From positions 1-8,582 of the forward strand of contig DMFQ01000130.1 of assembly GCA_003450555.1 (NCBI GenBank): a stretch of 8,582 nucleotides of DNA, read 5' to 3'. The position numbers were made by a program, and so were the translations under genes. The stretch comes from Ktedonobacter sp. (GTDB taxonomy: Bacteria; Chloroflexota; Ktedonobacteria; Ktedonobacterales; Ktedonobacteraceae). Position 1 is the first letter of the stretch; the number at the start of each line of letters is the position of its first letter. Under the pieces are notes generated by a model. That model was not told the origin of the DNA, did not search any database, and saw only the letters and a list, made by a program, of their open reading frames with translations. Positions 1 through 7,083 of the stretch are shown here, one piece after another.

Positions 1-107
1 CTGTCCATGTCAGCGCAAAACACTTCTACAGGCCGTTTCACCTACACCCTTTTAAGTGCTGTTCTATTCGGTCGCAAGTGTGTGTAATTATGTATCCTGG
101 GTCGGTT

Positions 108-929
108 CTACCCCTTGTAAGTCAAGACACGCCCCCACAGGCTCTTGGTCCCCCATATGCCTGCACGCAAGCATTCAAGCTGGACAATCTGGCTATGGTC
201 GACAAAGACATTGACCTCAGGTCCATAATTCTTGATATACCAGGCAAAGACCTCTGGATCAGCGGCCTCGAACATCACCTTCTCCAACCCCAATGCACCA
301 ATAATTTTGGCTGCCGCATCGGTACGCCACGTTTTCACATTTTCGGTGATGCCCTCGGACTCAATCATGATCATATAAGCCCCTGCGTCCAGAAATCTCC
401 TGGCTTGCCCAATAGCCCAATCCACATCGCGCGTGCCCTCTGATGCAAGTTCCTCGGCGGTGGTGGCTCCTCCCGCGCCAAACTGGATACCGACTTCCGG
501 CTTGGCCTTGAGCCCCGCGCGCTGCACCTTCTCAACCAGTCGCAGCCAGTCATCAACCGGGATAGTGATAAAGCCGCTTGAGATTTCGAGAATATCGAAG
601 CCCACATTGCGACACTCCTCGATATAGCGATTCACGACCTCAGTCCCCTGCGTAAGCACATGCTCGATGAAGCCTCCGGTGGAGACGAGCACATTGTAGC
701 GATGGGCAAGATCGATGATTTCTTTGAGTTGCTTCTCCGGCATCAGCGTGAAGGAGCCGCCCGCGAATTTCAAGGAGTCTACATATTCGCCCATGGTCTC
801 CAGTACATCCTCCAGGTAACGCTTGCCCATAGGAGTGTAGTAGGGGCCGCGGATCTCAGTGATACCGCGCGTGCGGGGTTTGCCCTCGCGCTCGTTCATA
901 CGAATAAATGGAAATGCTCGCTCGCTCAT
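108..929 (-). CDS. Phosphosulfolactate synthase (ComA)/HSA32-like TIM-barrel protein
   Basis: This 273-residue protein resembles the ComA/HSA32 family. Archaeal ComA joins sulfite to phosphoenolpyruvate to make phosphosulfolactate for coenzyme M, while plant HSA32 is a heat-stress protein of uncertain chemistry. Family blocks appear in order: KFAGGS at about 54-59, TGGFIEHV at 84-91, EISSG at 115-119, PEVG at 144-147, FEAADPE at 220-226 and VDHSQ near 243. The family's lysine pair after the EVG block (EVGKK in the Methanocaldococcus enzyme, from memory) is Ile-Gln here, so true phosphosulfolactate synthase activity is doubtful. I chose ATG 929 because AGAGAGG (937-943) lies 7 bases upstream; the longer reading from TTG 950 would bury that site and lacks its own. 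The gene starts 22 bases after the MmgE/PrpD stop, which suggests one operon and a linked catabolic step. The family call is firm; the reaction is unknown. Confidence 0.85.
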   Translation of the reverse strand: MSERAFPFIRMNEREGKPRTRGITEIRGPYYTPMGKRYLEDVLETMGEYVDSLKFAGGSFTLMPEKQLKEIIDLAHRYNVLVSTGGFIEHVLTQGTEVVNRYIEECRNVGFDILEISSGFITIPVDDWLRLVEKVQRAGLKAKPEVGIQFGAGGATTAEELASEGTRDVDWAIGQARRFLDAGAYMIMIESEGITENVKTWRTDAAAKIIGALGLEKVMFEAADPEVFAWYIKNYGPEVNVFVDHSQIVQLECLRAGIWGTKSLWGRVLTYKG

Positions 930-936
930 AGTATTG

Positions 937-943
937 CCTCTCT
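937..943 (-). promoter_or_regulatory. Ribosome binding site that sets the ComA-like start
   Basis: Read on the minus strand, AGAGAGG sits 7 bases before ATG 929. It decides against the in-frame TTG at 950, which would place this site inside the coding region. Confidence 0.7.
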
Positions 944-951
944 TTCTCAAA

Positions 952-2326
952 TTAATGAGTACGCGTAAAAGATGCGCCTAATAACTCGGTCAACTGCTCT
1001 ACTTCTTTCGTTTCCAGGTGAGCCACCGTCTCTACGATGGCTGCACGCTGCGTGGCATCAGTAAAGAGTGCTGCGAGACGCTCAAACTTGGCTACGGCCT
1101 TCTCCCACGACATCGGGCGTGTATAAAATCCCTCGTAGTCCTGCTTCTCAATGCTTAGCTCCCGACCGTCTTTGAGCGTGATCTGTATATGGCAGGGCAT
1201 CTCATTGGGGAAGCGTTTGCTCAGTTCCTCGTTGGGCAGAATAGTTACCTTATGCAGCAGGCTTTGTACATCCTCGCGCACAATGCGCTCCGGCCGATAC
1301 TGTGCGGGGGAAACGTCGCCGTCCAGAAGCGCAACCGCTACCATGTAGGGCAAGCTGTGATCGGCCTCTTCTTTGCTACGCACCCGTTGCTTATTCCCCT
1401 CTTCACCCCCGCCGATGATGTGATACGCGACATCAAAAATGTCTATTCTGATGCCCTCAATCTCCTCTGGCTGCACATGCTGGGCCGCACGCAGTTCCAG
1501 AACGCCTTCAAGTGCGGACTGCGAATGAAACTCAGCATTGTACTTCTTCACATTAGTGCGCCGCACAGCTTCAAGGTTCTCTTGCGTCCAGTCCAGTTCG
1601 AAGGGTCCGGTAATGGCCATCCATCAGGCCCTTGTTGCCCTCGAAGACTTCCAGGGGACCGGTTACGCCGCGCATAGCCAGGAAGGCAGCGTGAGTAGCG
1701 CCAAAAGCGGTGTTGGGATAAGCCAGCCCTTTCCAATTGGAGAGGCTTCCCGTGCGAGTAACACGCAAGGCATTATAGGCCGTTCCGCTCATCGCGACAG
1801 CGTTCGCGATCCCATTCTGGTTAAGGCCCAGTCCCCTGGCCACTCCAGCCGCCACTGCATAGGCTCCTTGTGTCGTGTGATCGAAGCCCTTCGCTCGCAC
1901 TGGGGCTACATCTGAGAGTCGGCACTGAATCTGATAGGCGAGTGCCAGTGCCGTCAGGAACTCCCTGCCGTTCCTCCGTGCATACTCACAGGCGGCAAGG
2001 ACCGCGCCAAGGTTGTCGCTGGGGTGGCAGGTCTCCTTTTTAGCGATGTAGCTGTCGTTGTAGTCCAGGTAACGTATAAGAGCTGAGTTGTAGAAAGCTG
2101 CGCGGTCGGGAGCGGTTTTTCCGCCACCAATCAGTGTTGTCAGAGGCTTGCCGCCGAAGTCTTCGATCTGGGCCTGCAACATCTTGATGGGTGGCCCCTC
2201 AATCGCCCCAAGAGCACAGCCGAGGGCATCGAGTATGCGAATCTTGAGTTGGTGGCGAGCTTCCTCTGACAGATCTTCATACGTCATATGCTCGACGAAA
2301 GCCGCCAGTTGTTCAACCTGAGTCAT
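952..2326 (-). pseudogene. MmgE/PrpD family protein, split by a one-base frameshift
   Basis: The family contains 2-methylcitrate dehydratase (PrpD), cis-aconitate decarboxylase and related hydro-lyases or decarboxylases of short carboxylic acids; the substrate here cannot be told. The N-terminal part (2326 to about 1619) has the all-helical domain, an HPSD motif at about residues 101-104, and a WKGLAYPNTAFGATHAA-type block leading to VFEGNKGLMD. The C-terminal part (about 1618-952) resumes at AITGPFELDW and contains an EFHSQSALEG block and SLPYMVAVALLDGD. Removing one G of the minus-strand GG at 1617-1618 joins the halves as LMD-AITGPFELDW, giving about 457 residues, normal for the family. 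No other damage is visible, so this is either a recent mutation or a sequencing error. Start ATG 2326 is chosen for the GAGGGAG just upstream, rather than the in-frame GTG at 2377. It heads the operon with the ComA-like gene. Confidence 0.85.
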
Positions 2327-2328
2327 TT

Positions 2329-2335
2329 CTCCCTC
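2329..2335 (-). promoter_or_regulatory. Ribosome binding site of the MmgE/PrpD gene
   Basis: Minus-strand GAGGGAG lies immediately before ATG 2326, with its GAGG core 5 bases from the start. It favours this ATG over the upstream GTG 2377, which has only a weak site. Confidence 0.65.
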
Positions 2336-2399
2336 TTTTCTCCTGCCCCGATGAGCGATGAACTCACGAAGCGTCACCGATACTGGTCATTTGTTGATC

Positions 2400-2427
2400 T
2401 GTGTCATCCTGTGTAATTATGTGCACA
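2400..2427. promoter_or_regulatory. Phased TGTG boxes near the start of the minus-strand operon
   Basis: TGTG occurs at 2400, 2410 and 2420, exactly 10 bases apart. The last two lie in TGTGTAATTATGTGCACA (2410-2427), whose ends TGTG and CACA are inverted. The block covers the predicted start site and early leader of the MmgE/PrpD operon and could be a second regulator site. Function is inferred only. Confidence 0.3.
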
Positions 2428-2432
2428 TTCCT

Positions 2433-2462
2433 AGTATAAGAGAGAAAGATTGATGCGTCCAA
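2433..2462 (-). promoter_or_regulatory. Sigma-70-like promoter for the MmgE/PrpD-ComA-like operon
   Basis: Read on the minus strand, a -35 element TTGGAC (2457-2462) is separated by 18 bases from a -10 element TATACT (2433-2438). Transcription would start near 2426, leaving a leader of about 100 bases. The promoter interleaves with the divergent LysR promoter, so the two polymerases should compete for the site. Confidence 0.55.
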
Positions 2463-2479
2463 CACCTATTTGATATAAT
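2450..2479 (+). promoter_or_regulatory. Sigma-70-like promoter of the LysR-type regulator gene
   Basis: A -35 element TTGATG (2450-2455) and a perfect -10 TATAAT (2474-2479) are spaced by 18 bases. Transcription would start near 2486, inside the phased TGAT boxes, which suits autorepression. Confidence 0.6.
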
Positions 2480-2500
2480 AGTGATCTCAATCTGATATCA
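2471..2500 (+). promoter_or_regulatory. Phased TGAT boxes, candidate LysR operator
   Basis: Three similar octamers, TGATATAA (2471), TGATCTCA (2482) and TGATATCA (2493), repeat with an exact 11-base period. The outer edges also form a perfect inverted repeat, TTGATAT (2470-2476) and ATATCAA (2495-2501). Relative to the predicted start of the divergent operon the block lies at about -45 to -74, where LysR-type proteins usually bind. Relative to the regulator's own promoter it covers the -10 and the start site. Binding by the adjacent regulator is inferred. Confidence 0.5.
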
Positions 2501-2519
2501 ACGTACGGAGGGAGTCACC

Positions 2520-3437
2520 ATGGAGTTCTACCAACTCACCTATTTCCTTGCGGCGGCGCAGACACAAAACTTCCGTAAAGCCGCTGAACTGTGTATCGTT
2601 GCGCAATCCGCGCTGAGCCGCCAGATCGCGGCACTGGAGGACGAATTAGAGGTCGCACTCTTCACACGCACTAAGAAACGGGTCACGTTGACTACAGCAG
2701 GCCAGGAGTTTGCCCTCTACGTTAGAAACGCCATGGAACAGTTACAGGAAGGCCAGCTATTCCTCGCTGAGTTGCAAGCTGGTCAGCGCGGCACCATTCG
2801 TATTGGTTGCATCGAATCATTAGCAACCGCTTTCTTACCAGCACTCTTTGCCTCTTTTCATCAGCAATACCCGCAAATACGGCTGAAAGTACGCGTGAAC
2901 CACACAGATGAGTTGATAACATCGGTGGAACAGGGAGAAGTGGAGCTTGGCTTGATTCTTGATCCGAGGCTGCAATCGGAATTGCTGATTGTAAAGGAAT
3001 TATTCCGCCAGCCACTCCATCTGCTCGTTTCAGCACTACATCCGCTGGCTCAGAGGCAGGTTCCGGCAGTCACATTGGAGCAAATAACGACCGAACCGCT
3101 CTTATTGCTGGACGAAACCTCCCGCATGGGACAGATCACCAAGAGGATCTTTACCCAGCGCGGGCTGCCTATACATCCACTCATTGAGATAGAATCGGTT
3201 GAGGGACTGAAAGAGATGGTCAGGCAAGGCATCGGCGTAACGCTGACGCTTCCCGCCTTGATACGACCATCTCAGATTGGGAAAGATCTGGTGCTTTTGC
3301 CAATCACTGGCTTGACAGAAGAGTTCATTTTTGCCCTTGTCTATCGCCGCGTCGGATCTATTTCACGCGCCGCCCGAGAATTTATCAACACTATTTCGCG
3401 GCAAACCATACCTACTTCTTCCGACACCAGTATCTGA
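2520..3437 (+). CDS. LysR-type transcriptional regulator
   Basis: A 305-residue protein of normal LysR-family length. Residues 1-60 form the winged helix-turn-helix, with the typical FRKAAELCIVAQSALSRQI stretch (18-36) holding the recognition helix. A linker helix follows (about 60-88), then a periplasmic-binding-protein-like effector domain starting near GTIRIG at 90 and running to about residue 295. Start ATG 2520 has a strong GGAGGGAG (2507-2514) 5 bases upstream. It is divergent from the MmgE/PrpD-ComA-like operon and shares a regulatory region with it, so it most likely senses a substrate or product of that pathway and controls both directions. The effector cannot be predicted. No defect is seen. 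Confidence 0.93.
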   Translation: MEFYQLTYFLAAAQTQNFRKAAELCIVAQSALSRQIAALEDELEVALFTRTKKRVTLTTAGQEFALYVRNAMEQLQEGQLFLAELQAGQRGTIRIGCIESLATAFLPALFASFHQQYPQIRLKVRVNHTDELITSVEQGEVELGLILDPRLQSELLIVKELFRQPLHLLVSALHPLAQRQVPAVTLEQITTEPLLLLDETSRMGQITKRIFTQRGLPIHPLIEIESVEGLKEMVRQGIGVTLTLPALIRPSQIGKDLVLLPITGLTEEFIFALVYRRVGSISRAAREFINTISRQTIPTSSDTSI

Positions 3438-3575
3438 ATTTACGGCTATGATAGTGAAGATTGAGTGAAGAATTCAGCCGTCGGAGTAGCTCGCTTCTTG
3501 ATGTCGTCGAGCCGCTCTACTGCTCATTCCAATGATATTCCATGTAATTGCTCCTTTAAGACCTCTGAACAGGAT

Positions 3576-4264
3576 TTAGTCTCTTGCTGCCTCTCTACGA
3601 CTTGATTGAAGGTCTGTGGAAAGCTGTGTGAGTTTTGCGCTGATCTGCCAGAGTCGCTGGGTGATGCTCTCATCGTAGGAGTCTTTAGATGATTTCGTTG
3701 CCACTCCTTTATGGCTGAAAAACTTCCCGCTCACGCCCTCGACGTCGGGAGAGGAAGCGAGGTAGATGGCCGTCTGCGCCCCTTGCTCAGCTGAGACTCG
3801 CATTGGTGAGAAGAGGCTAAATGGGAAGGGAACGGCCATATTGGTCCTGACAAAGCCTGGCTCAAGGACGTTCGCAGTCACCCCTGTGTCTGCAAGACGA
3901 CGCGCCAGTTCGTAGGTGAAGAGTATGTTGGCGAGTTTCGACTGGTTATACACACGTATTTCGCGGTAGCGTTGTTCACTTTGCAGGTCGTCGAAGTTGA
4001 TCCTCCCCTGCGCCTGCGCCGCTGAAGAGACGGTCACAATTCGAGCGGGCGCACTCGCCGCTTAGCAGCGGCAGCATCAGGTTGGTCAGCAGGAACGGAG
4101 CGAGGTGGTTGGTCGCAAAGACGGTTTCGAGCCCATCCACCGTCACGGATCGTTTGGGGAGGGTCACGCCAACATTGTTGACAAGCACATGCAACTGGGT
4201 ATGCCGCTCCGTAAATTCCTGCACCAGGTGGCGGATGGACTGCTGCGAGGAGAGGTCAGCAACC
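3576..4264 (-). pseudogene. Short-chain dehydrogenase/reductase, truncated and frameshifted
   Basis: This is the remainder of a retinol-dehydrogenase-like SDR, an NAD(P)-dependent oxidoreductase. Recognisable parts are ADLSSQQSIR near the 5' edge, the NNVG motif (usually NNAG), the VTVSSA block with the catalytic serine, and the YNQSK active-site YxxxK motif. The N-terminal 45-50 residues with the TGxxxGxG cofactor loop are absent; homology stops abruptly near 4264, where an unrelated sequence joins in frame. A second lesion is a one-base insertion at 4062-4063: dropping one A of the minus-strand AA turns LLSGEC into LLAASAPARIVTVSS, matching the usual family spacing. With both lesions no working enzyme is expected. 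It converges with the LysR gene across a 138-base gap in which I see no clear terminator. Confidence 0.85.
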
Positions 4265-4398
4265 ATCCTATATAGACTAATTAATTCCGAAGACTTGTCA
4301 TTAATAAATTTCTTCAGTGGCGCGAGAATTTTGAGTTCAAATGGAACTTTGGCTGGATTCCTCGGGCTGGTAGGAAATGACCAGCTGCTCTTGACCAT
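4265..4398 (-). pseudogene. N-terminal remnant resembling an AlwI/N.BspD6I-type endonuclease, fused to the SDR remnant
   Basis: The reading frame that enters the SDR begins at ATG 4398 with AAGGAG (about 11 bases upstream), so this is an authentic-looking gene start. Its first 28 residues contain W6, S11-P12-R13, P15, K17, E21-L22-K23 and L25-A26. This pattern aligns without gaps to the N-terminus I remember for the nicking enzyme N.BspD6I (W, SPR, P, K, ELK, LA at identical spacing). These are type IIS restriction enzymes that cut DNA outside their recognition site. The catalytic domain is missing. Residues 29-45 (KKFINDKSSELISLYRM) have no clear assignment and might be a distal piece left by an internal deletion. 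The family call rests on memory of the sequence and a short segment. Confidence 0.5.
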
Positions 4399-4687
4399 TG
4401 TTAATTCCGCTCCTTACCCTTACAACTATAAACTACCTAGTAGCATACTCTGCTTTATATTGTAGAGAGCGAAACGGAGTTCGGAAATTATCAAGAGTCT
4501 AAGAATTCAGAAACATTGATTTTTTTGAAATGTAGCTAATTGACTGAAAATGTAGTATAATAACGTCTAAGTTACTATTGTAAATAATGCAATTCACGCA
4601 AACAGGTACTTGTATAAGGGGAAGGAAGAGTGCTGAGAAGATGCAGAACTTGAGTAATGCATTCAAATAGCTGGCAAGGGGCTAAAA
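4399..4687. other. AT-rich intergenic region between the decayed genes and the signalling operon
   Basis: These 289 bases hold no convincing gene. The left end carries the AAGGAG of the minus-strand remnant. The centre has a T-tract (4520-4526), a direct repeat of AAATGTAG and a TATAAT. The right end is the leader of the methyltransferase gene, with a near-palindrome ACAGGTACTTGT (4602-4613). No tRNA or terminator with a clear stem was seen. Confidence 0.6.
4528..4561 (+). promoter_or_regulatory. Probable promoter with an AAATGTAG direct repeat
   Basis: A perfect -10 TATAAT lies at 4556-4561, but no good -35 sits 16-18 bases upstream; the nearest TTGACT (4540-4545) is only 10 bases away. AAATGTAG occurs at 4528-4535 and again at 4548-4555, exactly 20 bases apart, spanning the place where the -35 should be. 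This fits a promoter that depends on an activator. The leader to ATG 4688 would be about 120 bases. Confidence 0.4.
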
Positions 4688-7033
4688 ATGCGGAACAAAT
4701 TACTCACCAAGGACAGTTCGCTGGCAGCAACCCTCATCGGCGTTTATGCTCCATTACCTCTAATTGACCTCGATAAGATCCTCACAATTGTCGCTGACAC
4801 CTATGATTATACAGCCTCGGTCGATGATGAAAAACAATTCAATGACTCTAATCTAGCTGAACCTCTAGAGACATTCGCGCAACTACTTCGAAAGCAACAC
4901 AAACAACGTGCTCATGTTTTAGCTATTAGCTGTGGCGCAGGATGGGAAGCAAATTTCTTGATGGCCCGAGGTTTTGATATCGTAGGGATCGATACTTCCG
5001 CTGAGATGCTACGAAGAGCACGCAACCGTGTACCGGGCGGCAAATTCCAACGCGTGAGTATGCAAAATCTGCAGGTTCCCCCCGAAGAGACCTTTGAAGC
5101 TATTTGGAGCACCCGCACGTTAATTCATGTGCCCCCGGCCCTGGTAGTTGATGTATTAGCTTCCTGGAAACGAGTATTGAAGCCCGCTGGTATTTTAGGC
5201 GTCGGTGTAAACATAGGTGAACGTAACGGCTGGGAAACAAGCGAGGCGTTGTCCGAACAGCCAATGTTTTATCACTATTTCGCTGATGGTGAACTAGAAG
5301 AGGCACTCGAAGCTGCTGGATACCAGGTAGTGGAAAAAGCTTATGTTACGAGCAAGTCCAATGCTAGCGAATCTCGCAATTGTTTTGTCTTCGCACAAAG
5401 ATCAGACACAAGCCTGGACAAGACCACTTATTCACAATATGTGCAGTATGATGAACATGAAAAACGAAGAACAGTACAACCCGAAGACCTGGAGTCAGCT
5501 ATTGCTTTACTGCTCCATGCCGGTTCCCTCACACCTGGAGAACAAGCTAACCTTTGCTTGTTGTACGATCAGTTAGCCTTACGGGATAGAACTGATGAGA
5601 ATCGCTACAAACTGGCAGCACAGAAATTGAAACTTCGCTTGCAAACGCCAGAAACCTTGGTCTCTGAAGACTTGGATGTGTGGCTTGCCATGGGCGATTT
5701 ACATCTTAAGCTGGCTCAGTATCGGCAAGCAGTTTCATGCCTGGAACGGGCTCTCAGGCTTCGGCCGAATCACTTTGCTACCCTTGTGCACTTGAGTCAA
5801 GCTTATGCCGGGTTGAAAAATTTCGATAAAGCGATAGCAACTACGCACGTAGCAGAGCACCTCCCCGAACAAAGCCAGATAAGTGACGAGGAAAGGGCAG
5901 AATTATTCCATGCGTTGGGCCATTTCTACATTGACCGCAGTCTCAGTGGAACTAATGAGGCTTCCGTCCAGGATAGAGAGAAGGGTGACCACTACATGCA
6001 GCTTGCCTGTAGTACGGGAAAGAATGGATATGTGTATATCGCTTGCCTTGCAAATATATATAATGAAACAAAGCGCTTTTCAGAGACTATCCAACTTTTT
6101 GATACTTTTGTTGAAAATGAGAAAACCCATGCAGATGAGAAACTCGAAAATGCACTATACTTTTACCGGGCGGAGGCAAGCATAGGCACAGATCGCTATG
6201 CCAATGCTCGGGCGTATCTGGCTCATGTTGAGCGCTACGCCCGGGCGAACCAGGACTGGGATGCACTTGTGCATGTGAAGCTCTATCAAATACGCACCGA
6301 ATTGAAGCGGAAAAATGTAGGAGAACTGAGCTCTGATGAGATTCGCTCTCACTTATCAGTCCTCTATGAGCACGAGCCTTCGCCTTATGTCGCGGAATCC
6401 TTCAAACTAGACCGTGAGAATGTAATCAGCATATTGAGCGGATTCTACTTGATCAAGCAATCTCTCAATGAACAGACGCCTCAAGATGCTTTTGATGAGA
6501 TTTTAGCAGCAGCAATCTATTACCTGGAAAAAATGTACGAGAGGGGTGAAGATCGCAGCTTGAACCTCCTGATTTTCGCTGATAATCCTGGCGCTGTACC
6601 TGGTGGGTTATATAAATACAACTGCGGACCACAAACCTTCAGATTTGACGAAGTAGGCACGGATGTAACTGAAAGAGAAATGCATCAATTTCGGGTATGG
6701 GCGATTCTTGCTTTAACAGGTGAGGCATCCGCGTCAACCCTCTCCGCAATCACTTTCGCGGTTGGACGCTTCTCTCACGAAGGATACACCATTTATATTT
6801 ACGACCCTAAAAGGGTCTTGCCTGAATTTGTACGAAAATCCCTGAATAACTTCTTCGTGGATAGTATCGAGGAAATTGCACAACTTACTTTCATAAATAT
6901 GCTTTACGACAAAGCGCGTGACTACCTCAGTAGTACGCGGTTACCATTAGGGTTATCTTCTATTGATATCACACTATCAGGGCGCAATACCTCGCACATT
7001 GATTTGTTGCCAGTCGAAGGGGAGGTAAGATAA
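4688..7033 (+). CDS. SAM-dependent methyltransferase-TPR fusion with an unknown C-terminal domain
   Basis: A 781-residue soluble protein with no visible signal peptide or membrane segment. Residues about 30-240 are a class I SAM methyltransferase: motif I is VLAISCGAGW (77-86), the acidic end of strand 2 is D102 in GIDTS, and a typical FEAIWSTRTLIHVPP block (136-150) precedes the VLKPAG strand (163-168). Residues about 265-560 are helical and contain TPR repeats, clearest at 330-395 (WLAMGDLHLKLAQYRQAVSCLERALRLRP and the next unit), with further degenerate units around 402-440, 448-478 and 485-520. The last 160 residues form a mixed alpha/beta region I do not recognise. AAGGGG (4676-4681) precedes ATG 4688 by 6 bases, and an in-frame stop at 4655 limits extension. 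It heads the operon with a kinase and a response regulator, so it may modify or scaffold a signalling partner; the methyl acceptor is unknown. Confidence 0.85.
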   Translation: MRNKLLTKDSSLAATLIGVYAPLPLIDLDKILTIVADTYDYTASVDDEKQFNDSNLAEPLETFAQLLRKQHKQRAHVLAISCGAGWEANFLMARGFDIVGIDTSAEMLRRARNRVPGGKFQRVSMQNLQVPPEETFEAIWSTRTLIHVPPALVVDVLASWKRVLKPAGILGVGVNIGERNGWETSEALSEQPMFYHYFADGELEEALEAAGYQVVEKAYVTSKSNASESRNCFVFAQRSDTSLDKTTYSQYVQYDEHEKRRTVQPEDLESAIALLLHAGSLTPGEQANLCLLYDQLALRDRTDENRYKLAAQKLKLRLQTPETLVSEDLDVWLAMGDLHLKLAQYRQAVSCLERALRLRPNHFATLVHLSQAYAGLKNFDKAIATTHVAEHLPEQSQISDEERAELFHALGHFYIDRSLSGTNEASVQDREKGDHYMQLACSTGKNGYVYIACLANIYNETKRFSETIQLFDTFVENEKTHADEKLENALYFYRAEASIGTDRYANARAYLAHVERYARANQDWDALVHVKLYQIRTELKRKNVGELSSDEIRSHLSVLYEHEPSPYVAESFKLDRENVISILSGFYLIKQSLNEQTPQDAFDEILAAAIYYLEKMYERGEDRSLNLLIFADNPGAVPGGLYKYNCGPQTFRFDEVGTDVTEREMHQFRVWAILALTGEASASTLSAITFAVGRFSHEGYTIYIYDPKRVLPEFVRKSLNNFFVDSIEEIAQLTFINMLYDKARDYLSSTRLPLGLSSIDITLSGRNTSHIDLLPVEGEVR

Positions 7034-7083
7034 TTCAAGAGCAGCTTTCACATAAACAGCAAGCATTAGGTGCAGGAATAAGT

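Noticed and set aside
78..443. Plus-strand reading frame opposite the ComA-like gene
   Set aside because: It is antisense to a clearly conserved protein, lacks a ribosome site and has no recognisable domain.
81..2422. Identical 13-mer TGTGTAATTATGT at 81-93 and 2410-2422, flanking the minus-strand operon
   Set aside because: About one such pair is expected by chance in a window this size, and the identity does not extend beyond 13 bases.
3470..3530. Possible hairpin (GTAG/CTCG with CGAG/CTAC) after the LysR gene as a terminator
   Set aside because: The arms are interrupted by a bulge and no T-run follows.
4082..4465. Plus-strand reading frame across the SDR/endonuclease junction
   Set aside because: It is a shadow of the two minus-strand remnants and has no domain or convincing ribosome site.
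4602..4613. Near-palindrome ACAGGTACTTGT resembling an SOS-type operator
   Set aside because: It fits neither the GAAC-N4-GTTC nor the CTG-N10-CAG LexA consensus; a single short palindrome is weak evidence.
4641..4670. Nine-codon leader reading frame (MQNLSNAFK) before the methyltransferase-TPR gene
   Set aside because: It is very short, the purine-rich stretch before it is poorly spaced, and there is no run of codons suggesting attenuation.
5100..5352. Minus-strand and alternative-frame reading frames inside the methyltransferase domain
   Set aside because: All overlap the conserved methyltransferase coding frame and show no family features.
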